A stretch of DNA of 64,000 nt from Balanoglossus misakiensis (taxonomy: Eukaryota > Hemichordata), in assembly GCA_040954595.2 (NCBI GenBank), contig CM082578.2, positions 16,058,001-16,122,000 on the forward strand, read 5' to 3'. The first letter of the stretch is position 1, and each line of letters opens with the position of its first letter. Both the position numbers and the translations under genes were made by a program. Positions 23,832-37,900 of the stretch are shown here, in pieces. Under the pieces are notes generated by a model. That model ran no database searches and was not told where the DNA came from. It worked only from the letters and a program-made list of their open reading frames with translations.

Positions 23832-26800
23832 TTTGAAGAAGAAAAACACACTTTTTTTCTCTCTTTTTTAACGTCGGAGTACGTGGCCGCTTAGTTGATT
23901 GCGTGATGCGCGGTGTCTAACAATAACTTCAAAAGTTGATGCAAAACACCGACCACGGAATTGTTGGTGGGCCTGTAGCACCGCTAGATTGTGAGGATTG
24001 GACGACCCTCCACCGAACAGACATCCACGCGGACTGAATACTCGCTCGTGTGCTGCCGGTGTTTTAAAAAACACGCATCACTGTGCAATCTCACATGACA
24101 CCGACTGCGCGACAACGAGGCTCGTCTTGACAGCATGTAAACAGCAATCACGTGGTAACTGACTCCGCCACTTAATATCGAGGTCGCTGGACGTCTTTGC
24201 CGAAACAAAAACATTCTTTGGCTAAATCACTGAACAATGCAAGTCGGCAGTAGATGACTTTGTCGGCACGGTGTTCGGTAATTCTAGACAAACTGCAACT
24301 CGGCCCCAGCCTTGAGAAAACTTTCCCCAAAGGAGAAGTAAAAATGATTATTCGTGAATCAGTAAAAAATAATCGACACGTAACACAATATCTGGAAATA
24401 TCTCTTCTTTAACTGAATTTTGTCATTTGTTATAATTAAGCTAAAACTGACTAGATAGTGTGAATATCATCCAGACAGTTTTATTGTATGCAGTGGACTT
24501 AGGTAGTCAATTGTCACGTACATAGAACACCACTGACGACCAGCGCCGCTTACAGTTCGCCGAATTTTCTGAGTTGAAGAAACTGTAAGAATCAACTCCT
24601 GCTGTTACTCGTTACTTGCAACTGTATGTGGTTTCTCGTCATCGTTTAGTTTGTTTATAGTTATTCATTATCTAACCAGGCGACATCAGCGTCAGGTGCC
24701 AGCTATCCAACGCGCGTCTGTCCAATTAAAGTGATAGTGATTCAACTGCGTCACACCGTGTCCGCTGTCAATCACCTCCAGAAAACCGTGTCAAAGAACA
24801 ACCGTCTGCTGAACCCATAACAAACCACCATTCAAATCTAAGTTTACAGGCTCGACAAGGACCACTGCCCGTATTCATAGTCCTGTTAATTTCAAGTACA
24901 TTATACATGTACTCCTCTTTGTTCTTCACCGGATGCCTCGGAAAGGGAGGAGTGGTGGTGGTGGTGGGGGGGGGGGGGGATTGACAAAATGATTCCATCG
25001 GATCTCCACTGCGGAGTTCAAACATATGCTCACATTTTTGTTTTCAATTAAACCATCTCCAACTAAACTCCCACGACAGAGAAACGTCTCATAGTCAGAC
25101 AAAGGAAAGGAACACAGACGAACTTAAAGGAGAAAGGGGAGAAGAAGATGTGGAGAGAGTGGGGAGAGAGAGAGAACAGAATAGATGATGTTGCTGTAGA
25201 TATTGAACATGATGCACGAAATCAAAACAGGTATTGAAGGACTGCTGGTCTTCAGGCAAATGATAATGTAAAGTCAGTAAACTGAACAAGCCCATTAAAA
25301 AAATTCCCAAGTGCATTTGAAACTTTTCCAAGTGAGTAAACTGTGCAACATATTTGCCCTGTCCTCGACCGCTGAATGTTTACCCGTTTCTTGGTCAAAG
25401 TGAACACTTGTCGTATGTTGTCGGCCTTGAACTAACACCGTTAAAAACAAATAAATTTGAGCTGGTCTTAATCGCTATTTATCGTTCCCACCTACTTAAA
25501 TGTTAAATAGGCTGTGGCTTCCGTGACTAATAAACAGACAAAGGGCTGGAGAAGGCGACGATATCCTCCAGAACGCCATTGCGTCGATAGCACGCCACCA
25601 ACGGTTAGAGGGCACAGCTGTTGGAGGGCGAGTTCAGATTCCATTTTACAAAATACACGAGTAGTCAGAGTTCTCACCTGGTATATTACCTGGTGTCAGC
25701 GCGAAAAGGCGTCGTCCACCAACGGTGTTCACTGAAATTTGAAAGTCGTATCCAGAATGAAAGGCACTCCATACCCAATATGGTCAAGACGAAAACACAT
25801 TCTTTCTATCGGAAGATATCATTGAATGTTATTCCCACTGTCTCTAAATTACACCTTCTAGTAAAACAAGCTTTGTCGGTGTTGACATGGTCATCTCAGG
25901 CTCATTGTGACTTCAAGATGACATAAAGGCAAAGTCAAATTATAACAACCAATTGACAGCGCCCTCAGCAGACATCAGTACACCCGAAACACACCTTGTC
26001 ACGGTTAACCGGGTGAAATGACACCAATAGTAGCCGTGAACTTGACAGTTGAAACGGCCAAAATTTTATAGCAAGAAAACTCAAGCAAGCGTATTAAATG
26101 TGAATCAGGCCGCGCCCACTCTAAGTAATAATAAGTTGAACGAATGATAAATTGTTTGCTGAAATACACGTCGTTTACTTGTTCATCGTTAGTCTCCGGA
26201 TTGCCAGATAGCTTCACAAGTGAACGCGTATATCAGGAGACGTTAAAAAGAGGATTATCTTTTTTTCTGCATCATCAATTTTAAAGCTCTCGTGTCTTTA
26301 GCGACGCCTGTTCTTTTCACAGTGGTGTTGATGCCACGGCCTCAGTGGTGAAATGAAAAACGGCCAAGTGCCATTCCACCATTGTGAACTTGGCTCTGTG
26401 ATAATGGCCATTGTTAATTTCGATTTTTTAGGATGTCGTTGTTGCGGGTTTTAGCGTCCCATTCTTCTTTTTTGAACGTCCTCACTTTGTTTGCAGAGTC
26501 ATTGTAATGGCGGAGGTTGTCTTCGGATTACAAGGTCAGTCAGTTCACCGTTATGCCAAGATACTTTCAAGGCCACCCCATCGCCACGCAGTTTTTTTCC
26601 ATTTATTTACATCATATTTGTATCGGCAAAATAATAACAAATGTGCGTCAACAGACCAGTATAAAATCATAAGGGTGTTTCCTGTGTTTACGCGGATTTG
26701 GACTTAACGGTCACTGCTAACCGACCATGACGTCAGTAATAAATGACACATTAAGAAATGACATATTTAAAGCGTTTTCACCTGCAACGGACGTCATGGC

Positions 26801-28952
26801 GAGACTGGTCAGCACATGATGACACGGTTGATCTATTCAATACCTGACGGTACTCGTCACCATGGAAACGCTTTTGTTCTGTCAAAATGGCCAGTGACGG
26901 CCAAGTCCAAGCTAATGATATTCCGCTATTGTAGTTTTGGAATCTTTTTATGACAGAGTGCATCATTGCATTCCTTGTCTGTGATCAAGGCCAGGTCGGC
27001 CAGAAGGGACCTCACGTTAAAGTCTATCAGTGTGGGTGAAGTATAAAGAAGGCTTTCGTTCAAGTTGCCGTTAATCCGAGGAATGTTTGACTGGAATCAG
27101 TTCTGTTTGCCTTGTCTAGGTCGTGTATATTTTAACACAGACTAGAAGTCGCACTGTTGGCAATAGGGACGGCCTTTGAAGTAGTATTTGCCTCCAGTAA
27201 AATTGACCATTTATCAGGATTTGACCCCGCCCACTTGCCGCGGACCTTCAAGTGTTCTATACCTGTAAACAACAGCGTGGTCTCTACGGCAAGCCTGAAT
27301 TAAATCAGGGTGGACAAGTCGGGTGAATGTCTTGACGTTTGTCACCTGGAATGCGACCCTTCCCCCGACGACACTTTCGTAAATCCTGACCCCTCCCCAG
27401 TCATTGTTTGCATAACCTCAGGGATTCCTCGGTAAACTTGGGTAGGCAGAAATGAAAATAAAACCCACCACTAAGTAAAACCAAAGTTTTGAGTATCTTG
27501 GGGTTTTCATGAAATTGAAAGTGGTTTCTCTTTTATTCCTTGGCGTACAAAATATGTATAGAAAGATGGGATTAGGAGGAAACTTCTCTGTAACATTGGG
27601 TTGTTTTTGTCTTCAAGACATGCGTTTGCGTGTTGGGATACCACAGGGAAAATTTAGTTGATTGATACACAAAATACTTCAGCATAGGGGAAGCTTTTGA
27701 AGAAAGGTGTTGAAATCTAAAGAAAAGTCGACCAGTAATAAATAATTTGGTCGATATGATCTTGTCTGATCTGCGTTCTGTCGCGTGTCTGTATATGTTT
27801 GTACCGCTTAATACTGAAATAAAATAATATAAATTTGATAAACTTGATATAATGGCAAATGCTGAGACTTCAGTCTTTCAACGTAAAAAAGGAAGACATC
27901 AGAGAAAATATTAAAGTATTCCCGAAAAGAAGAAATTGGTTCATTTAACATCAATATTGCATTTTAAAAGAAACAATCCGTTTTCGGTAACGAATGGCAG
28001 TGTTCAATTTCGCGCCATCGAACTTCTTAAAATGATAATCAGATATACATCCTATTTAAATGTCATGCTACTAGTCGTGATAAATCGATAGGGGGCGTGC
28101 TCCTACGCAAGTAATTATTGGAGAGCGGCTAAATAGCATTGTAAGGGGGCTGATGTGACAAAGACAATTTCGTATCCCACTCCTTAACTATGTCTAAATT
28201 CATTGAATAAGACACGGGCAACAGCGGACGATCACTTGCCTTGTTATTGACGGTATATATCGATGCAGTTTATTCCGGCTTTAAGCTTATCGTCGATCGA
28301 TCGAGTAGACTCGCTACGCTTCGAAGGTGCGACGCACGGCGGCTAGGGATTCATTTGCAGTGCCAAGTTCTTATGTGTGGTAGGTAAACACACGTACTTG
28401 TTAGAGGTCTTGTTTGGTATGTTGTCATGATCCGACACGCACTGTTCACCCTGTATGCTTGTTCCATGCATGTGCGTGTGTAACGTATACAATTTGGTAG
28501 CTAAGTAATCAGGAACGTGTAACATTGCGTTGGTCTGTCTGTCTGTCTGGTCTGCAAAAGTTTAATAATACAGATTTGATCTATCCGCTCGCCGATTATG
28601 ATGCCTGCCTCAAACTCTGTAACCAGGCGCATTGAAATGCGGACTGTGTACATGTGCTGTGTGCGAAACAACCTGTTGCTTGATCAAACACAAGGGGCTT
28701 GTATCAAACAGTCTTGAATTACAATCTTGGGTTCAAATACCCCACAGGCTACTCTAATAATCGCTGTCAGATATTATACAGAAGGGGTCGTCTGCTTGTG
28801 CCTTGTCTTATCTCGTGTGGTATGACCGTTGTTGTTTAGCGCCGTATCGCACCGTTACTATGCAATGCTCAAGATCCAGTGCTGACTATCTGAGTGTTGA
28901 TAATTTACTGACAGGCGGCCTGTCCGTCTACCTCTGTGTTTCAGACCTCCAG
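23832..28952. other. Upstream region of netrin-4, no exon recognised
   Basis: The left end must hold the netrin-4 promoter on the minus strand; no clear TATA box is seen. If the CNB gene starts at 16358, all of this is its first intron. A short frame at 26507 (ATGGCGGAGG, ending at a GTCAGT donor in phase 1) could be an alternative first exon, but it is only ten codons and has no other support. A GGT/G14 tract lies at 24951-24979. Confidence 0.5.
24951..24979 (+). repeat. (GGT)n followed by poly(G) run of 14
   Basis: Three or four GGT units lead into 14 consecutive G. A G-quadruplex is possible; the length may be affected by sequencing error. Confidence 0.75.
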
Positions 28953-31900
28953 TGGACGTTCGTTTGGACCAGGAGGTGACCATGGCTCTCCATTTGTACG
29001 AGCGTGTGGTGAACTTGATTTCCAAAGAACCCGAAGAACGCAAAGTTAGTGACATTGAATCGCTCCTCCCATGGTTTTTGAACAAGAGCAACCTATTGAA
29101 GTCCTTACAGAAAGGTAGGTGACAGTTAGTATAGAGTCGTTTTCTTCGTCGCCATGGCAGCGCCCGCCGTGTTTGCGACATCTTAAACTTCAAGTGTAGT
29201 CCGAAGTTCAGGGCATTTTATGTACAAGCCGTCGCAAAGTCAGTTTATTATGATGAGAGATAACAGACTTGTATGTGTGTCAACGGGGGACCCGACATAA
29301 AGTGACATGACATGTCACTAGAGAGACGACAAAAGAACAAATCGACTACCGTACAGAAAGTGCAGTTTTTGCCGGGCGGCAATAAATAGCCTTAGAACGG
29401 TTAGCACTGTGAGGCCTGTACGAAGCGTTATCGAACCCAGGCCTCGCGCCACTGTTAGGGCCATGCTCGACTCGACGTGTTATCGAACTCAGACCTTGCA
29501 CCATTGAGGATATCCATAAAGTGACCCATCACAACCCAACAACAAAACAACCTTAGATTTAATTCTGTCTATGAACACGACAAATACAATATGGCTTTAC
29601 GACGATTGCCAAACTACAAGCGATCATCCCCTGAAAACCAAAACCACGATTGTCAGGAAAGTAGTAGGGGAAATGACAGAATCTAGTTTTCTACAGCTGG
29701 TACCCATGAAATACTTTACTGGCCCAGACAGCGTTCTGTATCAATTATATCTATCATGAGTGTCGGAATGATAATAACCGACATTACATGCCCATAACAA
29801 TTCGTTAAAATACCAATTTCGTTTGTCTGAATAGCGACAATTCCCTGCGTTCTTAGGGAGATTACAATAAATACAAAATACCTTCCTAAGACATGCACCG
29901 AGGCTTGCACATGTAAGCCTAATCCATGTCACCACTGATTCGTCCTTTCAAATGAATCTTTAAGTATAATCCCTTCCTAGTGGCCGACGAAAGGGCAGTC
30001 TCCTGGAAGCCAAAACGACCGACTGTCGATAGCGACGATTCACTCCCTCGCTGACAAAGGCAACTGTAGATTTGTGCTTTGAACGTCTTTCTTCAATGAT
30101 GGAATACAGTGTGCACTGCCTACTTGCTTCGACGTCGCTTTCACGACCTTATCCGCTGGTAAATAACGTTGGCTTTGGAAACGGCGTCCCTAAAATGCTC
30201 ATTTCAGAAAACAAGAAGACAAAATTGAACAGAAATAGTCCGATGGATGTAGAGGCCCTTGGATTTTTAGAAATCATATCAACGAAGAATAACATCACAT
30301 GATCACACCCTTATCAGATTTGGGCATCTTTTATCTCGGGATATAATATAGATATTAAATCGTCAACTTGTTTGCATACACACACGCCTGATACCTGCGA
30401 TAGTTGTGATATTTTCAGTTAGCTACTGTCTGTCGTTCATAGGTCAACTTTAAAGACAAGTCGCATTACATACTCATGTACATGTATATGAGTTTCTTTT
30501 TGTTTACTTTGTTCGGTGGCATGTAACGGACCGCTTAATCTTGTCTTGGACTGATCCAAATGAGTAAACCTGATTTGGAACTGGTGGGTTACGTAAGGTT
30601 GGTTGCTTCACATAGCGGTAACTTCACCTCAAGTCACTCAGTCTGTCACCGCGTTCTGTCCGTTGGCAACGTCGTCGCCGGCGACGTCATTTGACGGTGG
30701 GTCATATTGTTGCGGTGGCGGATCGGAGTGACCGGGTCGACGAAGGTAGCCCTTCAAACACGTCATTAACCATGCACAAGAAGGCTTCACTTTAGTGTCG
30801 ATATGCAAATAAACGGCAATTCAACAGGTGGTTTCTGTTTTCTAATTAGCGTTGCGGAGAAACGGGACAACTGTACGCTGCTTGGCTAAGATTGTAGTAA
30901 CCATTGAACAGTCACAAAGGGAAACGGCGAAACATTGGACTGTGTTTTTTTATCACGTTAGATTATCTGGCCACTCGTATTCATCCCAACTATTGAAATT
31001 TACCGTTCGTTTAGAGCATGGACGTACCAGAAAGGGATCTAAGTTTGTTTACAGTTTCTTCAGCCAAACAAACGAGGGCTGACGGCGGCGCTCGATTGCC
31101 CGGGTCGCCAGTAAAATGAAAAACCGTTGCCATAATGATCCCAATGTAAAATACTAAAATGTTGTAATATTATTCAATGAGAATCTCAGGTTGAGGCGTA
31201 GACATTTCAAAGAAAATTAATGGCTGCTACTTACTGAGGTTTGTCTTGATCTCAAGACATCTTTCAAAAGATATACATTTCTCATTTGACAGGTGATAGG
31301 CGAGAACCTGAACAATTTTTAGTCCATTTTACATTTCCCCAATTTGAAAAAATGTGTACAGTCTTTCCGTGATGAAGGGTCTGAACATACTGTTACAAAG
31401 ATGAGAGCGAATGCATCGTCACTTTGGAAAACATTTGATTTCATGATGCGCTCCAATGACTTATATGGTGCAGTGAGTTCATATGTTGCACAATGCACCA
31501 TGTCCATCGGCGTTTGCACGTTGTCATCATGGACGCGGCCATATTTGAGTGTGGCCCCAGCAATTGCATCTGCATGAACTAATGCAGTTTGCAAGCAAAG
31601 CGACGAAAAGGACACCAAATTTCACAGCTAGCTTCAGGCATAACAATCAGCTGCTAACCGGTTTGATCAAAGTTTAGCGTTAACAACGGCCGTCGCTGAG
31701 TGTTTGCGGTGCATATTATCGTGTATACATAAAAGAAATGTATATGTATGCTTGGCCAATAGCCTGAGTGAGTGTTTGGTGGTCTGGGTCAGGGTAGTGA
31801 GGCAGCTCCATCAAAAGGCATGCTAGAGACGCTTGTCTATGTTGAAGAATCAATGGAAAAGTGAATAAAGTAAATTGCTCACATTTGAATAGGTAGTGGT

Positions 31901-34900
31901 AGCGCGAATTATATTGGAAAATGTCAAGGCACTAATAAAACTGTGTTCGCGGCATTTTTGACTCTACACTTAATTTTGAATTTGTATCCTCATTGAAAGA
32001 AAACTAGATTTATAAAGCCAGAAACATTGGCAAGTATATTTGAAGCACAGTGCCCCACTTAATGTATCCATGAACACAAGTAATTGAAGCCCTTTCAGCG
32101 AGAACAATCCGTTCCTTCGGGGCTTTTCCTTTCTGTTACAACTCTGGCACATTGAAACCGAGCAGTAGGCATAGAACTCGCCAAACACGCACACACGCTC
32201 TACCATTACTCGTGATTAGATTTTTAAAGAGCAAATTTAATAACTATCCAATTAAGGTGGGCCGCAGTTTCCAGCGATGGATTGCACTAATTTTCTTGTG
32301 ATAATATATTGTTGTCATGCCAACCCGAGAACGCCAATAACAAGACTTGGAATTTGATGTAGAAAAAAAGGGAAGCATCAGCCTGATGATCCATCTTGAT
32401 ATGTTATCGTTTGTATTTGTAGAAACTGAATTGTAGAGTAATCGCGTCGAGTTTTTCTCGGTAGGTGTCGAGTGACAGAACGTTGACTTTCATTACTTAC
32501 ACACTTGCTTAATTGTTTAACTGTTGACAGCATTCAAATAAATACTGAGAGATAATGAGAAATGTCAAGGTAGCACAGACAATTATGGCGTACATTATTT
32601 GGATCAACTCCGGATTGACTGAGAAGCACATGAACAATAACAGGGAATAAAGTCAAGGAGAAAATGACTAGCAATTCGTTTCACCTTATATTTTATTTAC
32701 CGAGCGGCGACGCCGGTACGGTAGAGCAGGGTTGGATTGTTGAATTTGCGTCTGTAGTCGACAGTGACTGAAAGCAGGCAAATTTGCTCGGAGAAAATCA
32801 TGATGGATGATTTTTCACCAGTCCTATGTGTACACAGTATTTCTCAAATTTTGTTCATATCTCTCGCATTCACGGTACATTTCTCACGTATGGTTTCAAT
32901 ATTGATTTTCTGCGCACGTCAAAAATTGCTCTGAATTCCGAAATTTCGTAGATTCAATAGCAGACGCGTCAACGTCGTGTGAGCCTCGTAGGCTTCTGTG
33001 TAAATAAATAACATTTACATTGCGCATGTTGCGAAGCGAAGCGAAGCGCAGAGCTGAAGTCAACACACAACGCTATTTCTGGACGTGTTTAGGACACCAG
33101 GGTAAAACTCAGCCACAGACTTTTAGTTCGAACTGACTTCGTGTTTTCCCCCTTTTTCAGATGACGTGTTTATGTATTTTGGGTCAATTTAGCTGGTTAG
33201 GCTTCGGTAGTTTTTCTTGATGTTCCCCATATCCTAGTCACCTATATTTCATTCATTCGTCGTCTCCCCAGGGAAAATTCGCACAAAAGCCTAAAAGCTA
33301 ACCATATGAAATTGGTGAGCAACTAAAGAATACTTGACGAGTTTTATTGAACGGAAATAATCAAAAGCGCATTAAAGTTTAATGAAAAACTTAAAATGAA
33401 ATATACACATGCGAAATTGAAGTAATGATTATTAAGTGTACATAGTCAAGGTGATAAAATGGTGTTATCGATCCATTAAATACTTTTTGACATTTTAAAA
33501 TAAAATGTCACTCATTATTTTCGTGGTAGGGATTGCGGCGTCGCAGATCTGTTCAGCATTATTGTTGAATAAAAACCCATTACATAGCAAACAAGTTAAA
33601 TTGATGTAATCTCTTTTTAACAATTTTACATGCAACCAAGCAGTGTGTACCTTGCCTACTTCTAGCCAGTGCATTGGACGTCAACAATCGCCGTGGTCAA
33701 ATAGCATGCTTTAATCAAGGAAAATATTTGCCCTTAGAAACATGTCGCTTAATCAGTGATATGAATCATAAAATACAATGGCTGTCGCAGTTTATTTAAG
33801 AATTTTCTGGGAGAAGGAGTCTAGTTCTACGTACTCTTGTTCAGTTTGTCTCCACTCAAAAATGGAGACCAACATGGAATAAGAATGCATTGGCCAGGTG
33901 CTCAAAGTACTAAGTACTATCGATTGGTTTTGATTATTGTAATCCCAGGTTATTTCAAAGTTGCCCTCGGCATTCCTTCTGGCGTACTTCAGTCGACCTC
34001 GATTTAATGCAAGCAGACGCGATATAAGATGCATTGATGGACCAAGAGTACACAGTGTGCTGCTTCATTTTCTGTAACTGAGTCTTCTTTCAAGAAAGCA
34101 ACCCTCGTGATCATTTGTGCTCCGCACATGTGCAGTGCTCCTCGACTCTTTTGCATGATGGGCAGTATGTAAATACACAACGCACAAGGCGTGATTTCTT
34201 CAAACATTGTGTTTTGAAGTGAAAGGATAACAGATTAACACCCCAGCAATAAAATCGCAGGCGTTTGTAATAACCATGTCCGAGCGAGGCTATCTTTTGT
34301 TTGTTCAAAGCAAACTCGAAATTAATGACTTTTTATTTTTTTGGACAAAAACTCTTTTGATCGTCGCATAGGTTTTATTAGAGTTTGATGACTTCCCGTA
34401 ATCATTTGCCGTCTGATATTTGTTATAAGATATGAGTCTCTCTATGTTATGTAATATCTGATTTAGCGCTTGAAACAACTGATTAAGGCATTATTTATCA
34501 CGTTCTAATTTCCAAGGCAAATATCATTAAATTAAATGGGAATTAGTGTACAACGCTTTCGCTGTCAATAATGACGTATGTTTACCTTAATAATCGAGTA
34601 TATGATAATTTGTTAATTATAAATAAAATAATTCCCGTATTTGGTTGATATGACCCCTTGACGTTGAGGTGACGACGATAACAAACTTGATCCGTGTCCA
34701 AGGCATCCAGTTATACCCCGTCACTTCCGTCGTACTTGTTTTTTTATTTCTTTTCAAAATCTCTGCCTGAACTTTGAACCGCAACCCCCCTTCAAGCGAC
34801 CACCTAGCAACGCAGCAACAACGTCTGACGCGGGTCACCGACTTGGAGGGAAAACATGCGACAGAAAGTCGTCGTCTGACCCTGAACCAATACACATGTA

Positions 34901-37900
34901 GTCTGTCCGATTGATTTGTGACCGGTTTGTGTAGAAATAACACGGCAGCTACGCCAGGAGAATGCAAAGTAGAAACCAGTAGGCTAAAAGCACAGTATCC
35001 GGCTAGTCGTGGCTATACCCACAAGGTTTAGAACCGGACACTGTTGCCATTTTCCTGAAAAAAGAGAGATTAATTTACCGAAATGTAGAAATGCAAGTAA
35101 CAGTATCGACGACCCTCGCCAGAGGTGAATGATTCGCGCCATTGTCAAACTCACAAAGCCACGAAGAGTATATCTCTGTCCGCACTTTGCGTGAATCATT
35201 GAAAAAGCTCCTCTGGGTAAATTAAAAACCCAAATCTCGGTCCCCCTCAATCACGGGCCCATCGTTCTTTTTGTGTGATATTTTGCGGATCATCAAAAAC
35301 CAAACACAGAAGGCAGCATTAAAATATTTGTCTGTTCAGAAAGCAGATCCATAGCGACCGACACTTCATTCACCCCACTGTTCCACTTCGTGGTCCGATT
35401 CACAATTCCTGTGCAGTGTCCCTCGGGGACAGTTGTCGACGCTGGTGGACCGATTCAACGTTGTACAATTGGAAAGGTGACAAGACCATTCCATTCACGA
35501 TCCATTCATGTATACTTAACACCTTCATAAAACGCGCTTGATGCGTAGTCTACTACGTCAAAATATCCGGAGTTCACGGTTTTTATTCAGAAGTTCAAAT
35601 TTTATAAAACACGCCACACCCTTCTACCTACGAAGATACCTTCCCCCTTAATGCGGGTCATTCACGATTTTAGTAGATTTTGGTCAAACCTTTCCATTCT
35701 CATTTCAAGAATGGTTATTAGACATTCAAAGTGCAAAAGTGTGGCGCAGCCGAGGAACGTGGGCAGCGGTGGCCAGATTATTGTCTTCGCACAAATACCG
35801 AGGCCAGTTGAGTCAGCCAATAGAATAAATAACGTGTGATTCGGCTCAATTGCCCGGTCACACGTATAGATTAATGATAAATGTTATTGAAATTAAAGAT
35901 CGATTTGTTGTCAGTTGTCGATATTAGAAGGATTTGCTTATCAAAACGAACTTTGGCTGCCACTGGTAGTCGTACCACGGACTTTTCATGCCGTATAAAA
36001 ATAAGCTGGTAGACGTGGTAAAATAGACATCCTAAGTTTTGCGGAGACTTTGGTTTGGGGAAGACTTTTAATAAATTGGCGTGCAGGTATACTTCATTGA
36101 CATTCATACATGTTAGGATCTTGATTTTGATTCCAGAGATTCCACTGGTCTCAGTCTGTGTACGTTAGAGGAAAATGGCCGGTAAAACGAGGAAATTGCA
36201 ATACAATATGAATGTCCCGAAGCAGCAGTGATATTCACGAAACACGGTAGCATAGTAGAACCCAAAGAATCGATATTAATGTTTACCTCATCACTGCATT
36301 AAAATGCGGTATATTTACTTTACGTCTGTACTTGTAAAATTTCAAATTATGTGCATTATTTCTTTATAAGTGTCTTAGATTCGATACAATAATAGTTTTT
36401 TTTCTTACAAAGAAAGCAGTGTAATCAGTAAACGACGGCATGTCAACGTGCGACACATTTACTTGAGTGAGCATGCGAACTGAAAAAATGTCCGCGAAAA
36501 TAGACGATATTTTTATGCAAATCATAAAATTTTAAAAGCAAGTAGACATAAGTGCTGCGTTGGTGAAGTGAGTTTCTTCTGGAAGGTCTTTAACATGACG
36601 AGGAGACGAGTCGGTATTTTGTGAGTGAGACATAAGCTATTCACCCGAAGCCAATGGAGATATTTTCTATTTACACCACACTCAACATTGAAAGCAGAGA
36701 TTAAGATCGATTTTAAAGTAGCGAATAGAGCTCATTGTACCGGTGTATGAGTCATTTTTCAGCAACTGTGGTGTTGCCTAGCAACCCATTCGCACGTGTT
36801 TATAACAAATCCAATTTGAAATCTTATTCAAAGAAATGAAATAACCTTTTATTCAAAGAAATGAATAACCTCTCCATGGTTTATATAACTCCGATTTACG
36901 TTTGTATTCTAGTTCAATTAGTCTGGTTAACTGGCTCATCGATTTTGAAAACGATTTATAAAAAAAAACATGTTGCTTGTAGGAAAAGAATTGTTTTAAC
37001 ATTGAGTTGCAATGGTGTTCGGCCAGTTTTCACATTCATGTAACAACCACTGACAAACCCACCCCAGGGTGATCTCAACACGACAGAAAGCTACGACTGC
37101 ATCTTATCAGCGTTTCCATAGCGACATTCTAAAGTACGACCAGCGATAACGACTGGATATTACTCAAATTACTACATTAAAACAGGTAATAGAATTGTAA
37201 TGTTCAGGCCCCAAACCAATTTAACCTATCATTAGGTTTAATGATTTAATGGAAGTTTTCCTTATCGACGAAGACCAGGTGATTATCCAAGAAAAGCTCT
37301 GGGAGTGAATAAATCCCAGTTAATACGACTTCATGTCAAACATTTCAAAGTAAAACAAGATAATGTTGCTTTTCCCCTCAGCTTAGTGTCAGCGATAAGT
37401 TGTGATGGAAGGGAGAACATCGAGAGAACAGATAGGCAGATTCATTAAATGTACACTCATACGAGAGCAGGATACAAGTGGCAGGAAGACACTTTCTTGA
37501 CATTTTATCGTCAAGGGGGTTGTGCAGTTTCAAAGTGTTTCTCATATTTGCAGACATATACATGTGCATGTAGTTGCATTCATAGCCTTTGGCATGTTAT
37601 GATAAGACATTACTTTGTATGACAATGGAAAACTTGGAACTATATGTTCAGGCCAGTATTATTTGCGTTGTTTTCAAAAAGACGTGCAATCGATCGATCG
37701 ATCGGATAGGTTTAGATACGGCTGTACCAAGGAGTATCTCCTGATGAAATTTTAAACAATGGTTGTAAAGTACTCCAGTTGTAGATAACAGAACTGCTTT
37801 GCATTCTGTCCCTGAAAGGTACCATGTGGAGAGTAGAGACGACTCTGGTCATTGTTTCAAGATTCGTAAAAGTTGACGTGAAAGAATGGTGTATACGTTT

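Noticed and set aside
26507-26537. Possible alternative first exon of the CNB gene (ATGGCGGAGG to a GTCAGT donor)
   Set aside because: It is phase-compatible, but only about ten codons long and without protein-level support. The longer candidate at 16358 is preferred.
28858-29193. A 111-residue minus-strand frame
   Set aside because: It lies antisense to the CNB-gene exon at 28953-29114, has no motif, and is explained by codon bias of the real exon on the other strand.
30673-30690. Perfect 14-base palindrome next to a CRE-like GACGTCAT
   Set aside because: It is short enough to occur by chance in a 9 kb intron, and nothing nearby supports an enhancer or promoter.
34617-34967. A 116-residue minus-strand frame in the large intron
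   Set aside because: It has no recognisable domain and no splice or promoter signals, and its composition is like that of surrounding intron DNA.
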